64,000 bases of DNA from the NCBI GenBank assembly GCA_015501605.1, contig JADNRZ010000013.1, forward strand, positions 558,001 through 622,000, in the 5' to 3' direction. The translations under genes were made by a program, and so were the position numbers. This stretch comes from Panaeolus papilionaceus. Lineage: Eukaryota > Basidiomycota > Agaricomycetes > Agaricales. Within the stretch, counting starts at the first letter, position 1. Every line of letters begins with the position of its first letter. The notes below the pieces were generated by a model. The model saw nothing but the letters and a program-made list of their open reading frames with translations, did no database searches and had not been told where the DNA came from. Shown piece by piece: positions 10,701-22,110 of this stretch.

Positions 10701-11575
10701 AAAAGAGAGTACAAGAGGTGCAACGGAAGACTCACGACGTCAATGACCATTAGCCCAAAGATACACAACAACGCCATTCGTGGTATAGCCGCCCTTATAG
10801 CTCCAAAGTGAATGTGCCGATAAACAGGAAGATACCATATACAGCCGAGGACCTGAACGATACATTTTGTGAGCTTTGCAAAGGAGTATGGACTGTAAAC
10901 ATACATACCATGGGTCGAGGAAACGTGTGGAATTGAATTTGCTCAGGGACCGTCATGGAGGATGTGGGGTCAAGCTTGTACATAATTATAGTAAGTTAGC
11001 TCAAGGAAAAGCAAGATTAAGTTATGTTAAAAGGCTTACATGGATTGCAGCTTTTGTTGCTGTGTCGCAAGGAGGGACGAGTCTCGGATAGAAAGGGCAA
11101 GAGCCATTGCAGCGACTCCCCATGCCCAACCAATTAGCATACCTGGGAGTGTGTATTGGGGTATGTTTAGATAGCTAGTGAGATTGCATACTGATTAGCA
11201 GTGTCGTATTGGCCACTAGGAACACAGAAAATGCAAATGAAGAAGGGAGTATGACTGCCATAATTCTAGTTATTTAGTACCTGTTAGAGAGTCATAATCG
11301 CGGGTTGTAATGGAAAAGACATACGCAGAGGGTTTTGTGGCGATCAGGAGCACCATCGTGACTCCAAATACAATTGTGCATCGTATCCATGTCTTCTACG
11401 TCTTCCATGGTTGAAGGAAGATCTTTGAGAGGCAGAGTTTAGGAGAGAATCGGGTCCTTTCCTGGTATTAGTATTGTATCCGAGTCATTACTTGACGAAT
11501 GAGGGCCGAAATTGGAGTTTGCAGGCTTTCTCTGTGCGACCCTAGAGTCCTTGGTGGACGACATAGGGGTGAAAG
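7800..11575 (-). pseudogene. Decayed ArAE_2/BRE4-type membrane transporter
   Basis: Read on the minus strand, this holds, in order, remnants of every part of the intact transporter at 27426-32511: an N-terminal block near 11400-11300 (KTWIRCTIV...), DPTSS near 10970, a hydrophobic block at 10590-10490 (FIFPESLSHIW), RDPTTF near 9960, the VSVALWVPSV segment near 9680, EMEAFLAEEARARQGI near 9060-9020, STIEKLDTMHCAMLVHQ near 8590-8540, LPAYSTG near 8110 and TLCGEETIHG near 7890. Decay is clear: a TAG inside the N-terminal block (about 11399-11401), frame breaks near the C-terminus, and a deletion near 10190-10195 that removes roughly 0.9 kb of the cytosolic loop. The family (PF10337/PF10334) is related to aromatic-acid/fusaric-acid exporters. 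I see no route to a working protein. Confidence 0.82.
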
Positions 11576-12683
11576 TCAAAATGATCGTGAAAGAAAGAAC
11601 GAATGTTAAAAAAATTCAGAAGAAAGGGGGATTTATGAGGAACGGTGGTTGGATTTTTGAGCGTTACAACTTATAGCCATGGTAGATCGATTCTGGCCTT
11701 GCCAGGAGGGCCGATGTCTATTAATATGAAATATTGAGGTTAGCGGAACAACACACATTGCATTTATCGGTGACTATGGTGATCAAATAATACTAAGACC
11801 TCCTTATCATTAAGAATATTAAACCTATCCTTGAGGTTCATGTTGGTTCTGGTGTTTGAAGACAGCTACTCTGCCATTGTTAGAAACTGTTGGAAGGTGA
11901 ATGAATTTTTGAGAACTCGGTCAAAATATCTCCGGTAAAAGTCAAGTTCATGTTAATTAACATGGTTGAGCAGGGCGTATACAATCTCTTAGCAGCGAGT
12001 GTCCAAGCCGGGATGATGATGGAGAGAAGGAAAAGGGCTCATCGGGACGGAATGGTTAATAATAATGTGATGTAATTTCAATAAATGGAAGCAAAATATT
12101 TATTGACTGTTTCTTGGATTTTCTTCTGAAAGGATACAAGAAGAATAACAGAATTAATATTGATTATATAGTGTATATATCGACTGGATAGTAGAGTAGT
12201 TTATAAGAGTAATAGAGGCAGTCCTTCAAGATAGGGGTTATTTGTCATAATAGACACAGCCAAACAACCGGCTCAGGAGAGTTCGCTGTCTTGCTCGACG
12301 TGGAGACATGAAACTCAGCCAGGCTCCATGATCAAGTCTTATTAAACGCTAGCTAGCTAGGTCACGATTCCAGTAAGTCAGCAATTAAGCTATATAGATG
12401 TCGCAATTATCAATAATGACATTCACAGTACAATAATAGTCATCCACTCTCCACGATTGTGAGAAGCGGAACCGCTGTCTAGCCCTCTCCGACGCTCGGA
12501 TTGACCTAGATTGCCCTTCTACCGAGGACAGGACAGTCAACGTGGAGGTTTATTCTCGTTAAAGTCTAGTAATACACCTGTGCAGCACGGGTATCTCCAA
12601 AAAGTACCTATAGCAACAACGAAAATCCCTGGTACCTGTTCATCTGTCCACTTTCCTTCTATCATACATCCCTTGTCTGCTCC
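11576..12683. other. Intergenic
   Basis: AT-rich spacer with the short palindromic word GCTAGCTAGCTAG near 12348. It must hold the Rgp1-type gene promoter at its right end. No coding frame or RNA gene is supported. Confidence 0.6.
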
Positions 12684-15600
12684 ATGCCAGGTCTTGTCTC
12701 TGGAGATGATTCACCAATCCGTGTCGTTGTAACACCTTCTCAGTCCTCGTACTTTGCAGGCGAAACTTTCGCGGTTACCATCACTTTCACCAACACTCAT
12801 TCAGCAAGCAATGCATCGGGAGAGCCAGGACCGTCGCGACCACACACCTATACTCACAGGCGAGGCGCTCATTCCATAAGCTCTGCGCCTCTGGCGAGAC
12901 CACCAACATCACCCGGTACACTACGCAGTGCGGTCACACCTGCCCCACCTAAGCCGAAGACTACCCCCGATGAACTGCCACGGAGAAAAGGGATCATAGG
13001 AAAGGCTAAACCCAAGACTACACCGACTCTGCCCAATGGATCAGATCCTCTGCCTGAGCTTTTGGAACAGAGGAGGAAAAGGCAGCTAGCACACAAGTCG
13101 CTGAGCGTGTCCATTTCCCCTTATGAATTGGAGGACCATTTAGGGGGAGCAGTTGCTTCAACCTCTCCTGGTTCTCCAAAGGCTTTACTTTACGATTCAC
13201 GAAGTGCGTATTTCTATTTCTGAGGAGGAAAGGTTGAATTTAACTTTATGCTTTAATTTAACTCTACAGCCCCAACGACACCCCACATTCCTTCACCATC
13301 AGCACGTACCGACACACTCCCTCTTGCCGCCTCACATCCACACGCACGAAAACAGTCCATCTTGGACGGCCAATTCTCGCTTGACATACTCTCACCGACC
13401 ACGTCGACACCTCCATTACCCTCTTCTCATCCCTTGTCAATATCAAGCTCATACAACCCATCATCATCCCACCCCTACTCTTCCAACATCCCCTCAAGCC
13501 TAGGCGCCCCATACAGCCCCACATCCTCCACCTCCACGTTTTCCCTAGCTCTAGACCCCATCTCCGAAGCCTCTGCAGCAGCAGCAGCCCTCGCATCTCC
13601 CTATGCGTCAAGTTTAGCCATCGGTCAACCGAGTATAGAAACGCCAACCACCTCACCAGTGTTCCCACCTAACGCGGGTATAGTCATCGCTGAGAATGGG
13701 ATTGGGAATAATAGAGCTAATGGGATTGTCGGTGTTGGTAGCCTCACTGGGAATGGGAACACTCACGCTCACACTCCACCGGATGGCCAGGCTAATAGTA
13801 ATTCGGTGTATGCTTACCCACCGAGACATACCCAGCATCATCACCATAGACCGTCGCCTATTGGGTTAGGCCAGCCTTCTACCGCGCCTAGGGCGTATGC
13901 CACGGCGCCTAGCACGCCGAACCCTAATGGTGCTAGTGCGTATACTGTGCCATACGCGCCATATACCCCTAAAACACCCACCACGCCCTCGAGTAACCGC
14001 ACAACGCCAAATCATTACCTCTCACCACCACATCAACCTCAACCTCATCAATACCCGAAAACAGCATTCACGTCTTCATTCCCTTCTCAAACGACATCTC
14101 ATGAACTTATTTTATACGCCTATGCGCAATTAACGGGAACGCTCCAGTTGATCCCTGTAGCGGGGGTACCGCCTACAAGAGATCAAGCCAACACCTTAAG
14201 TTGGGTCAGGAGAGAGCTCGTCTCGAGTGAGCGGGGCGTGGTGGGTGGCGGAAGAATGGGGATCGGGATGGGCGCAGGGGGGCAGTTATCCGATAGTGCT
14301 ATGGGTAATGGGGGCCTGTTGACCCCAAGTAGTGCTATTTCTCCTGGCGGGCGGCTGGGGAGACGCCCATCACATGGAAGGACAGCGTCATTGAGCGCTG
14401 CTGCGGGTGGGTTGTTGTCGATGTTGAGCCCAAGCGCAATTGTGTCGACGTTGACGGGTCCGACACCCCCTAATAGTGCGGGGCTGGGAGCGAGGCCTTC
14501 ACCTGGTTGGAGGACGACCTCGTCGGCGGTTACGCCTACGAGTGGGAGGTTTGCTGGTCAGAATGGGTCAACGACGCCGTTGACGCCTGGGAGTGGTGCT
14601 GGTGGTGCTGGTGGGCTTGTTGTCCCTGACGTGGATCCTGAACAGCCTTTGCCGACGTTTGAAGTTCAGCCTGCGATGTTGGCTGTTGATTTGGTGTTGG
14701 GTCCTGGGGAGAGTAGGAGTTGTAAGTTGGCCCTCCTTCCTTTTGCTTCGTGAAACTCCTGGGATTTAAATTATTTTTTATCAGATACATATACCATCAA
14801 ACTCCCCTCTGTCCTCCCACCTACATTCAAAGGCAAATCACTCAAATTCTCATATGAATTTGTGGTGGGTACATGTCGAGCTGGGTCATCAGTCCCCCCT
14901 TCCATCGGCGCTTCTTCGACCCAGGGATCCGCGGTGTCAATAAGCAGGGTGATGAAAGTGCCCATCAGAGTGTATAATCACGTTTCTGGTGCGTTTATTC
15001 CCTGTCTCTTTTACTTCGTTTGTTTGGAATTAATATTCATTTATTGAACCTGCTACATTAGTTGAACGCCCCCAAGGCCCGTATGATCTGCTCTGGCCGT
15101 CTATACGCCGACAACAAGCGCGAGATGCGAGGGGCTATGCGGATCAGGATGCGAAAGCTAAGGTTGTGGAGGTTATTAAAGAGAGTGAGGAGGTGGGGAG
15201 TGTGTTGTCTGCGAGGTCGACGAGGAGTGGTGGGTTGTTTTCTCGTCTATTCAATAATTGGATTCTTGAAACTAACCGCTCTTTATTTTTATATTAGTTT
15301 CATCACCGTCTACCCGGCTTGCGCCTAGTGTTACGCAGGAGGCGATAAAGAAGTATGCAGAGGGGCTGTTGCGGGCTAGTGCCCTTGCTATTGCTGAAGC
15401 GAAGGCACGGGAGGAAGAAGAAAAGGCACACGAAGCGGCTCGGGTTGAGAGGTCTTCATCCTCATCCCCATCGTCGTCCTCATCATCACATGACTCGTCC
15501 TCCGTACCCTCACCCCCCTCGCCGTTAACTCAGGAATCATCACCATCATCTACCCAAGGCTCATCCTCGTCCATCCATGCATCCTCATCCTCAAAATCCT

Positions 15601-17364
15601 CATCCTCATCCTCACGAACATCCGCCCTCGACCATCACCCCCTTGAACTGAACGGCTACGCAGCCCAGGCATCTGACGATACGATCACGAAACCTAAACC
15701 TAACGGTTTCCGCGAGTTTTATGTAGAGGAACCACGTTCACCACATGAAGATGAACTGTCATCTGCGATGTCGAGTGAGCAGTTTAGGAGTAGCCCGAGT
15801 GTGAGTAGAAGCACGAGCGGGAGCGGGGTTGGGATGGGCAACACAACGACAGCAACCACGACGACGGGGGCAAGTGAGGCCAATGCGAATGGTGGTGCTA
15901 AGGGCAGGCACGGGCTGCGCCCTGAGCCCCTTGATTTGCGGCGTACGAGTTCGGAGGGTGATGATGGGAGGAGTGGGGAGAGGGAGAGGGAGAAGGAGAG
16001 GGTGGATGAGGGAGGGTTGACGGGGTGTAGGGAGGCTGTGGAGTTGTTGACGAGGAATCCGAAGAAAGGTGTGTGTTTTTTATTTACCCCATATTTTTTA
16101 TATCATAAAGAGTGAAATTGGGACGAATGCTGATGTATTTCTGATTTGATACAGCTACGTACGATGTCAACAAGGACGGTGTCCGCGTTGCGCTTTTGAC
16201 GTTCCCGAAGAGTGCGTATAGGCTTGGTGAGACTGTGGTGGGTGTGGTGGAGATTAATGATAGAAGTAGTCGGTCGAGGGTGTTGAAGGTATGCATTCTC
16301 CTCACTTTTATCCCAAGCCATGACCTCCCTCTAATGATATTTATAATTTAACCCACAACCAGCTTTCTGCCATCCTCGAATCACACGAAACGCTGCCGTC
16401 GAGTATATCCCCCCTTCAAGTGGCCGTCACCTCCGTCGCTCACACGCCGAACACCACTCGTCGTTCACACTCAACACGCTAAGGACTACATTTGCGCTTG
16501 ATATCCCATCAGATGCCAGCCCGGCATTCAACATCGACATCGGATCCTCCTCCGCCTCACGTTCCCCGCACCCCCACTCCAACGGTACACCACAAGCCAA
16601 AGGTGGATTAGAGTGGAAAGTCCGTCTCTGCCTCCTCGTCGCCATCGCCCCCGAGACGTCATACAAAGGCCTCAAAGGCGTGCGGTTCAAGTCGCTTATC
16701 CGACAGGGCCCAAGGGGCGAATGGGGGTCGTCGTGGCGCGCCACGCCGCTTTATGCGCCGTTGCAGAAGAGGGACTACAAGGCCGAGGCCCGGGCACTGC
16801 AAAAGGAGCAGGAGCGGAAGGAGCGGGAGGAGAGGAGGAGTGTGAGCGGGAGCCGGACGAGTTTGGGATTGGGAGGGATGGGGCACCGGTGGGGTGGGGC
16901 AGGTTTTTGGTGAATAGTTTGATATATGGGAATGCGGGGGGTGTGCAGGGGCTGGAGAAGGTGGAGAGGGAGTATCATGATGGGGATGCGTTGGATGACG
17001 AGGAGGAGGAGGAGCGGGAGAGTGGGAGCGGGAGTGCGGGGCAGGGGGAGAGTGAAGATGAGGATGGAAACCCAAATCCGAGGGCTCTAGGCAAACGCGT
17101 GAGCTCGTTTGGGTTCTTAGGCTCTGCAGCGGACGATGCTGGGCTGGGGAATGGCACCATTGGTGCGCACATCGTCCCTGACCCGGGGTACGACGGTATC
17201 GTAGCGGACCCCGCCGGGGGGTGGGCGTGGGCGTGGATTATGCGGGGGGCAAGGACGAGGAGTGGACGGGGGTGAGGCTTGAGACGGTTGAGTGTGAGGT
17301 GCCTGTTAGAGTGTATCCGGGGAATACGGCGTTTAGGGCGTTGGACGTTGTTTTTGATGTCTGA
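12684..17364 (+). CDS. RGP1: Rgp1-type protein (Ric1-Rgp1 GEF for Ypt6/Rab6); 3' third frame-broken
   Basis: Exons 12684-13203, 13270-14721, 14785-14988, 15062-15229, 15298-16068, 16155-16288 and 16363-17364 join with consistent phases up to the last one. The protein starts with an arrestin-like beta-sandwich (VVVTPSQSSYFAGETFAVTI), has long Ser/Pro-rich inserts, and ends in typical Rgp1 blocks (VLKLSAILESHE, LRTTFALDIPSDASPAF, VECEVPVRVYPGNTAFRA). Rgp1 with Ric1 activates the Golgi Rab Ypt6 for endosome-to-Golgi traffic. In exon 7 the conserved blocks lie in three successive frames, changing near 16409-16414 (C6), within about 16800-16890 (G-rich) and at 17216-17221 (G6). Each change fits one missing base. 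Either the assembly has homopolymer errors or the gene is damaged. An alternative acceptor at 16402-16403 could repair the first break. Confidence 0.82.
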
Positions 17365-18717
17365 GGGAGGGAGGTTGGGGGTTTTAGAGTTTTAGAGTTT
17401 TCTTGAGTTGTTCTTTTTTGATTGATTGATTGATTGTTGTTCAGTTCTACTTGGATGCAGTTAGTTTTGTATGGTTGGAACTAGTGGACTTTGTAGGATC
17501 GCCATTCTCTCCTCTCTTTCTTTCTCTCTAGTTTGTGCCGTTTGTATATTTTTATCTCTTACATTTGCTTCGTCCTGCCTTGCTATCGCTCTTTCCCTCT
17601 CTTTCTCTTTTTTTTCTCTCTTATAATTACGAATGACCACGCTCACGTTTTGATGATTTCCTTGCCTTGTCTTTGCTTACACACAAAATGACCTCGTTTT
17701 CTTTCCTTCATTCTTCCTTTCTTGTTGATTTTTTCTTCTCTGAGTCCGTGTCGGTCACCCTTTTATTTATTATCTGTATTTATATACGACACCATGAATC
17801 CAAAACAAGGCTTTTAGGAGGAAGTAGAGACTACTAAGTAGATGTGTTGGTCCACTTTTTGTAAGGTTAGGCAGGGCATGTTATTAATTCAGCCTATGCT
17901 CGGAATACCGAGACTACCGAAACCCATGGGTGCCTAGTGTACCTTTTAGGATTCACAAGAAAGGCGTCACAAAACCCCGGAGAAACTGGGTTGTTATCTC
18001 TTGCTACACCAGATCGCGCCAGAGGAGTTAGATAGGTATGGATGGGAAAGGGAAAAAGGGAACAGCGAAGATGAGTGCTGACCCCTTCCCTGGGCGAGAG
18101 ACGAAAGCGAGGATGGCTGAACCCCCCTCGTTAATCGCTCTCCCTGCCTAACGGCTCTGGTTGGATATGTAGAGAGAAATAAAGATGTGGAGGTTCACAA
18201 GGGAGGTGGGTGGGGAATAAAATGATAAATGTAATTAAAGTGATATGATAAATGCGAGCGGCGAGATTTGGAGCGAGAAGTAAAGAAAGGAATACTAGTA
18301 GTGTACGTCGGTATTATTATGAGGACAAGATGTATGTAAGCGCAAGTGTGTACATATTTGTAGATACAGATCTAGCCAAATATGAGAGACGCGCGATAAC
18401 TTATCCTTCTCTTCGAGTTTTTCGGTCACCGAAAATCTCTCTCTCCGCGAAAAACCTCTCTCAGCGAGATATGATCAAGAAGGCGAACCTGAAGTTCAGG
18501 TTCTTCCACACACCATATTTTCAGCCGCCAAGGCAAGCCATGCAGGGTGCAGGCCGTGGGTTCCAATGTGGATTTGACACCTCTTGAGCACAGTGCACAG
18601 CAACGATACTGCCCTAGACTGCATTTAACAAACAAATGTTTTTATTTTTCCTCAACCGTACCCATTCTTTCCTTCTCCTTATACCATCACCTACTCTTGT
18701 TTCTCTCATAAAGGCCT
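17365..18717. other. Intergenic
   Basis: Spacer between the Rgp1-type gene and the 7-TM gene, with pyrimidine-rich tracts (17500-17760) and a purine-rich middle (18040-18300). Apart from the tetranucleotide repeat listed separately, no gene or RNA is supported. Confidence 0.6.
17419..17437 (+). repeat. TTGA/ATTG tetranucleotide microsatellite
   Basis: About four tandem copies of a GATT tetranucleotide directly downstream of the Rgp1-type stop codon, in the probable 3' untranslated region. Confidence 0.7.
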
Positions 18718-19920
18718 ATGGATTCAATTTCTATCGAACAGGTTAAAGGTATGTCTGTCATCGCTGCATGAAGGCATATCGTGTTTCTTCCAAGGCAGCT
18801 GGTTGACTCATAAAAAACTGCAACAGTCAGTGCAATAGTTTGTACAGCCGTTGCCGTTTTCGCCACGGTTTCACGCCTCATCATCAAAAGAAACGTCCTT
18901 GGAATCGATGACGTTCGTGTTTTATTGCTATTATTGCTCTGGGTCTAATATTAGGATGGTTTTTAGATATGGGTCTTCCTCGCGATCACCGCGATGTGTA
19001 TACAACTTGGAATTATCTGTAACCTCTCTTGTACGTTTACTCAGGGATACCCTTCCTTTTCACTAACTCACCCCCTGTTTCTAGACACCAACATTGCTAC
19101 ATTACCAACCTACTATACGATACTCGTAACATTTTATACAACACTATGGTGTGTACTGCACCGTTTTCTCGACGTGATATACGATGTCCTGATCAAACCC
19201 CTCCTTACTTGCCAGGTTTTCCCGCATCGCGGTCCTGTTCTCTCTTATACGCGTAGCTCCAGAGCGTCGTCAACACGTCATGTACATCATTTTCACCATC
19301 TTCCTAACCATCTACATCCTCCTCATCGGCCAAACAGTCTGGGTCTGCGAGTCCCAGTTAAAAGCCTTATCCGTATGCATGCCAAACCGTGAAATGGCCA
19401 TATTCGAAATTCTCGGTAAGAATACTTGTCCCTTCACCCTATCAATGGAAGCAACAAAAAGGCTAACCATATTCATCGCTCATCGTACATAATGGCCCAT
19501 TATTTCGGATTCCACTATCACCCAACATCAGGCGACGCATTCGCAGATCTATCTCTTGTTGGTATCTCGTTCAACCTATTCACAATTATTGAAGAAAGGG
19601 CTCTCCGTTATCGCCTTCTGTGCATCTTTTCAACCTGCATTGGCACGACTGTTGTCTCGCTCATCCACGGACTCTATATTCTCCGATCAGGAGTCAACCT
19701 TGAAGTTTTGGTAATTGCAATCGTTGAGGTAACGTCTCCATTCAATTCAATTCACTTGATCTCTGACTGACTGATCACACCCATCACCCTCCTCTTTCAA
19801 CGATATTACCCAAAACAGGCTACAGTATCCACCATTGTCGCCAACACCCCTGTCCTCTCCACCTTCTTCATCGACCTCTTCCTGAGCTTGCGTTCCCCAT
19901 ACCCTCCAAAAGGTCTCTAA
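18718..19920 (+). CDS. Fungal rhodopsin-like 7-TM integral membrane protein
   Basis: Exons begin 18718-18748, then about 18828-18912, 18967-19030, 19085-19148, 19216-19414, a block opening with GDAFADLSLVG near 19533, and a last exon ending at 19918-19920. The first five join with matching phases. The product has seven hydrophobic helices, with NVLGIDD at the end of the first loop, LPTYYTILVTFYTTLW, a conserved VLFSLIRVAPERR loop, and a WVCES motif. It resembles the fungal rhodopsin-domain family (PF20684) of unknown ligand, common in mushrooms. A short intron with donor GTTCGT (18913-18966) must be removed; read through, it looks like a frameshift. No retinal-binding Lys can be assigned. Confidence 0.75.
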
Positions 19921-20422
19921 GGATGCTTCATCATCCCTACAAGATGTTTTGGTCTTTTTCGTTCTGTTAATGCATATGGTTTATAGCGCATGGATTTTGG
20001 AATATGCATCAGGACTGCTCTTTTCGTCTTTATTTCAATTTGTTCGCTCTCGTGTTTCTGCCTTGCAGCACAATCTCGTTATTCATTATTGGTGCAACCT
20101 AGTATCTTCGTTTTCAATTACTAGCGCACTTATCTTTTCTCTGATTTAATCTTTAGGCCTCACTTTAAAACCAAGTTAACAATTGTGTATTTATCATCCC
20201 TCTTCCTCTCTGTAGCTCTTACCCTCTCCTCGTACGTTATCGTGTTATCCAGTCGAATTGTTATGTCGTAGCAATGCAATCCCCACAACCTATAGAAATG
20301 TAACATGTTATTTTCCCCATGCTACATCACACTTCAACCTCGAATATCTAAAAAAACATCACAAAACGAATTCCGGACGCTTAAATAGAATTATAATTGC
20401 AAATTAACAACAAGCGACACAT
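19921..20422. other. Intergenic
   Basis: Downstream flank of the 7-TM gene. AT- and pyrimidine-rich, without a supported gene. Confidence 0.55.
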
Positions 20423-20690
20423 TTATGCCACAAGGGCGCGTCTCCTTGGAGCGCGCTTAATGTGCTTCCTCTTGCCTTGCTCGAACGCGTTGGCACTTTT
20501 ATGGTCTCGTCCCAAGGAGTCTTCTTTTCTGTCTTGGTAGATAATACGGACCTGCAATAAAATAATTAGATACTAACAAGGCAGAGAGAGTATGAGTATG
20601 ACGTACGATCCAGTTCTCGGATGTGAATGCTTCGTCTGGGATACGAAGAGAACCGTAAAAGGCCGACCAATCTATAAGGTACGCTTCGTA
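20423..20690 (-). pseudogene. STT3 (oligosaccharyltransferase) C-terminal fragment
   Basis: On the minus strand a short exon encoding IPDEAFTSENWI splices through an intron with donor GTACGT to VRIIYQDRKEDSLGRDHKSA and a basic tail rich in K/R, ending in TAA at 20423-20425. The EAFTSENWIVRIY...LGRDHK-A-AF-GK order is the extreme C-terminus of STT3, the catalytic subunit of the ER oligosaccharyltransferase. STT3 is normally over 700 aa; nothing of its membrane domain or WWDYG motif lies upstream. The next upstream open piece (20700-20820, EATALLSMASALVQG) is not STT3 that I recognise and may be unrelated sequence joined to it. This is a truncated copy, not a working gene. Confidence 0.55.
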
Positions 20691-20989
20691 CATTTACATC
20701 CGCATCGAAAAACCCATAAGTTCCATAGTATTCCGATAGATAACTGGATTATTCTGCAACCCTTGCACCAAAGCACTCGCCATAGACAACAGTGCAGTGG
20801 CTTCGCCTAGAAAGCACCTACAATACAATTCAACCCCCAACTTGAAACACCTTTGGTAAGACCGCATTTTATTTTTAACTTACGCTAATTAAACGGGCTC
20901 GAAGCTACACATCTGATTGGTCACCACCGACCACAAACCAATTACATCGTACAACGCCTTAAAGGTCGCTCCGTGCAACCAGAAATCTA

Positions 20990-21647
20990 TGACCTGACTA
21001 ATAATCTAACAGGCCCGGAAAATCTGAGAACTTCGCCTTCTCCGTCCTCATCGAACCAGACCAAACCGACGTGGAGCACTCCAGCGTTGCCGGTGCAAGT
21101 TCCTTCGGTACAGTCACTGCTGCAGGCTCTGAGTCAATTACTCTTGAAACCAAAGTCACTGCTGATGGCTCGAACTTCTCACACGGTCAAAGGCAGCTGA
21201 TTGCGATGGCTCTCGCACTCTTAAGACGCAGCTCGATTGTTGTGCTGGACGAGGCTAATACCAGTAGCATTGACTTGTCACAGATACGAAGATTCAGAAT
21301 ACCATCCGCGAGGAATTTACAGGCTCCTTGCTGATTACTAGTGAGTCTTGATAAATTTTAAATGTACCCTTACATCAATTGAGCTCGTGTCCAAACAGTC
21401 GCACATCGCCTTCGGACCATTATCGACTACGATAGATTAATTGTCCTGGATCAAGGAAGGTAGAGTAATTTCTGATTGATTTCGTTTCCCAACGCCGAGA
21501 CTATGAACGTCCCCTCCATAGGTCGCTGAGTTCGATACCCCTTGGAGTCTCATCAACAAGGAAGGCGGCATTTTCAGGAACATGTGTCAGCAAAGTGGCT
21601 CCTTCACAGAGCTTGAAGCTATTGCAAAACTCAAGGCCCACCTTTAA
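20990..21647 (+). pseudogene. ABC-C (MRP/Ybt1-type) transporter, C-terminal NBD2 fragment
   Basis: The fragment encodes the end of a second nucleotide-binding domain: signature loop [13 protein letters not shown], Walker [11 protein letters not shown]-loop VAHR in RTIIDYDRLIVLDQG, and the tail FDTPWSLINKEGGIFRNMC, with introns at about 21340-21399 and 21462-21521. Such sequences belong to ABC-C vacuolar transporters. The transmembrane domains, NBD1 and Walker A are all missing. Two extra residues (NT) split the D-loop region after DEA, and a one-base frame change follows at about 21275-21285. It is a 5'-truncated, damaged copy. It lies back to back with the STT3 fragment. Confidence 0.72.
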
Positions 21648-22110
21648 GCACCTATTTACAAAGTATGAGCCCAGTTCTTTTATTATCGAACCTTTCTTTC
21701 TACTCTGATTTTCTTCCTTTCTGTTTGTATCTTGTGCCTTGAAGCTGTCCGTCGCTAGTCAACCACGTATACGATTTATCCTGGACTGTTAAACAGGGAA
21801 TCATTCTTCGGACTCCATCATAAGAAATACATGATGAAGTTCCTTATGTCCCCACTTGACTGGACCTTATCCAGCAGATGCTGTTGCTTTATTACCCTCG
21901 TAAGAAATTTTCAAACTAATAGCCAGGGCAACCTCCCTACTTGGGGTGTTTTCCTTACCGTTAACAGACCTTCATGCAATGCAGAAATTATTTATTCAAT
22001 TAGTTTCGCAAGCTCAGATCCGAAAATGTCATTATACTTCGCCTTTGACGGTATACATGTGTACATAGTCCCAAGACTTTGAACCCATCCTATCAATCCC
22101 CGGAAGTACG
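21648..22110. other. Intergenic
   Basis: Convergent spacer between the ABC-C fragment (+) and the helical protein gene (-). Only short frames without recognisable features. Confidence 0.55.

Larger units (their letters stand above)
1321..11575 (+). repeat. Left arm of inverted segmental duplication
   Basis: Contains two F-box genes, the coiled-coil gene, APC11 and the transporter pseudogene. All except APC11 have counterparts in reverse orientation at 27426-38580. The order inside the arms is not identical, so later rearrangement or a separate F-box duplication is needed. Confidence 0.65.

Noticed and set aside
12684..17364. Programmed frameshifting in the Rgp1-type gene
   Set aside because: Three shifts in one exon at plain homopolymers, with no slippery heptamer or stimulatory structure seen, are better explained by sequence error or decay.
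18905..19000. Apparent frameshift in the 7-TM gene at the T run near 18920
   Set aside because: A 54-bp intron (18913-18966, donor GTTCGT, acceptor TTTTTAG) restores the frame and gives a sensible membrane helix.
20700..20830. Minus-strand exon EATALLSMASALVQG as part of the STT3 gene
   Set aside because: It can be spliced in phase to the STT3 tail but does not resemble STT3, so I left it out of the fragment.
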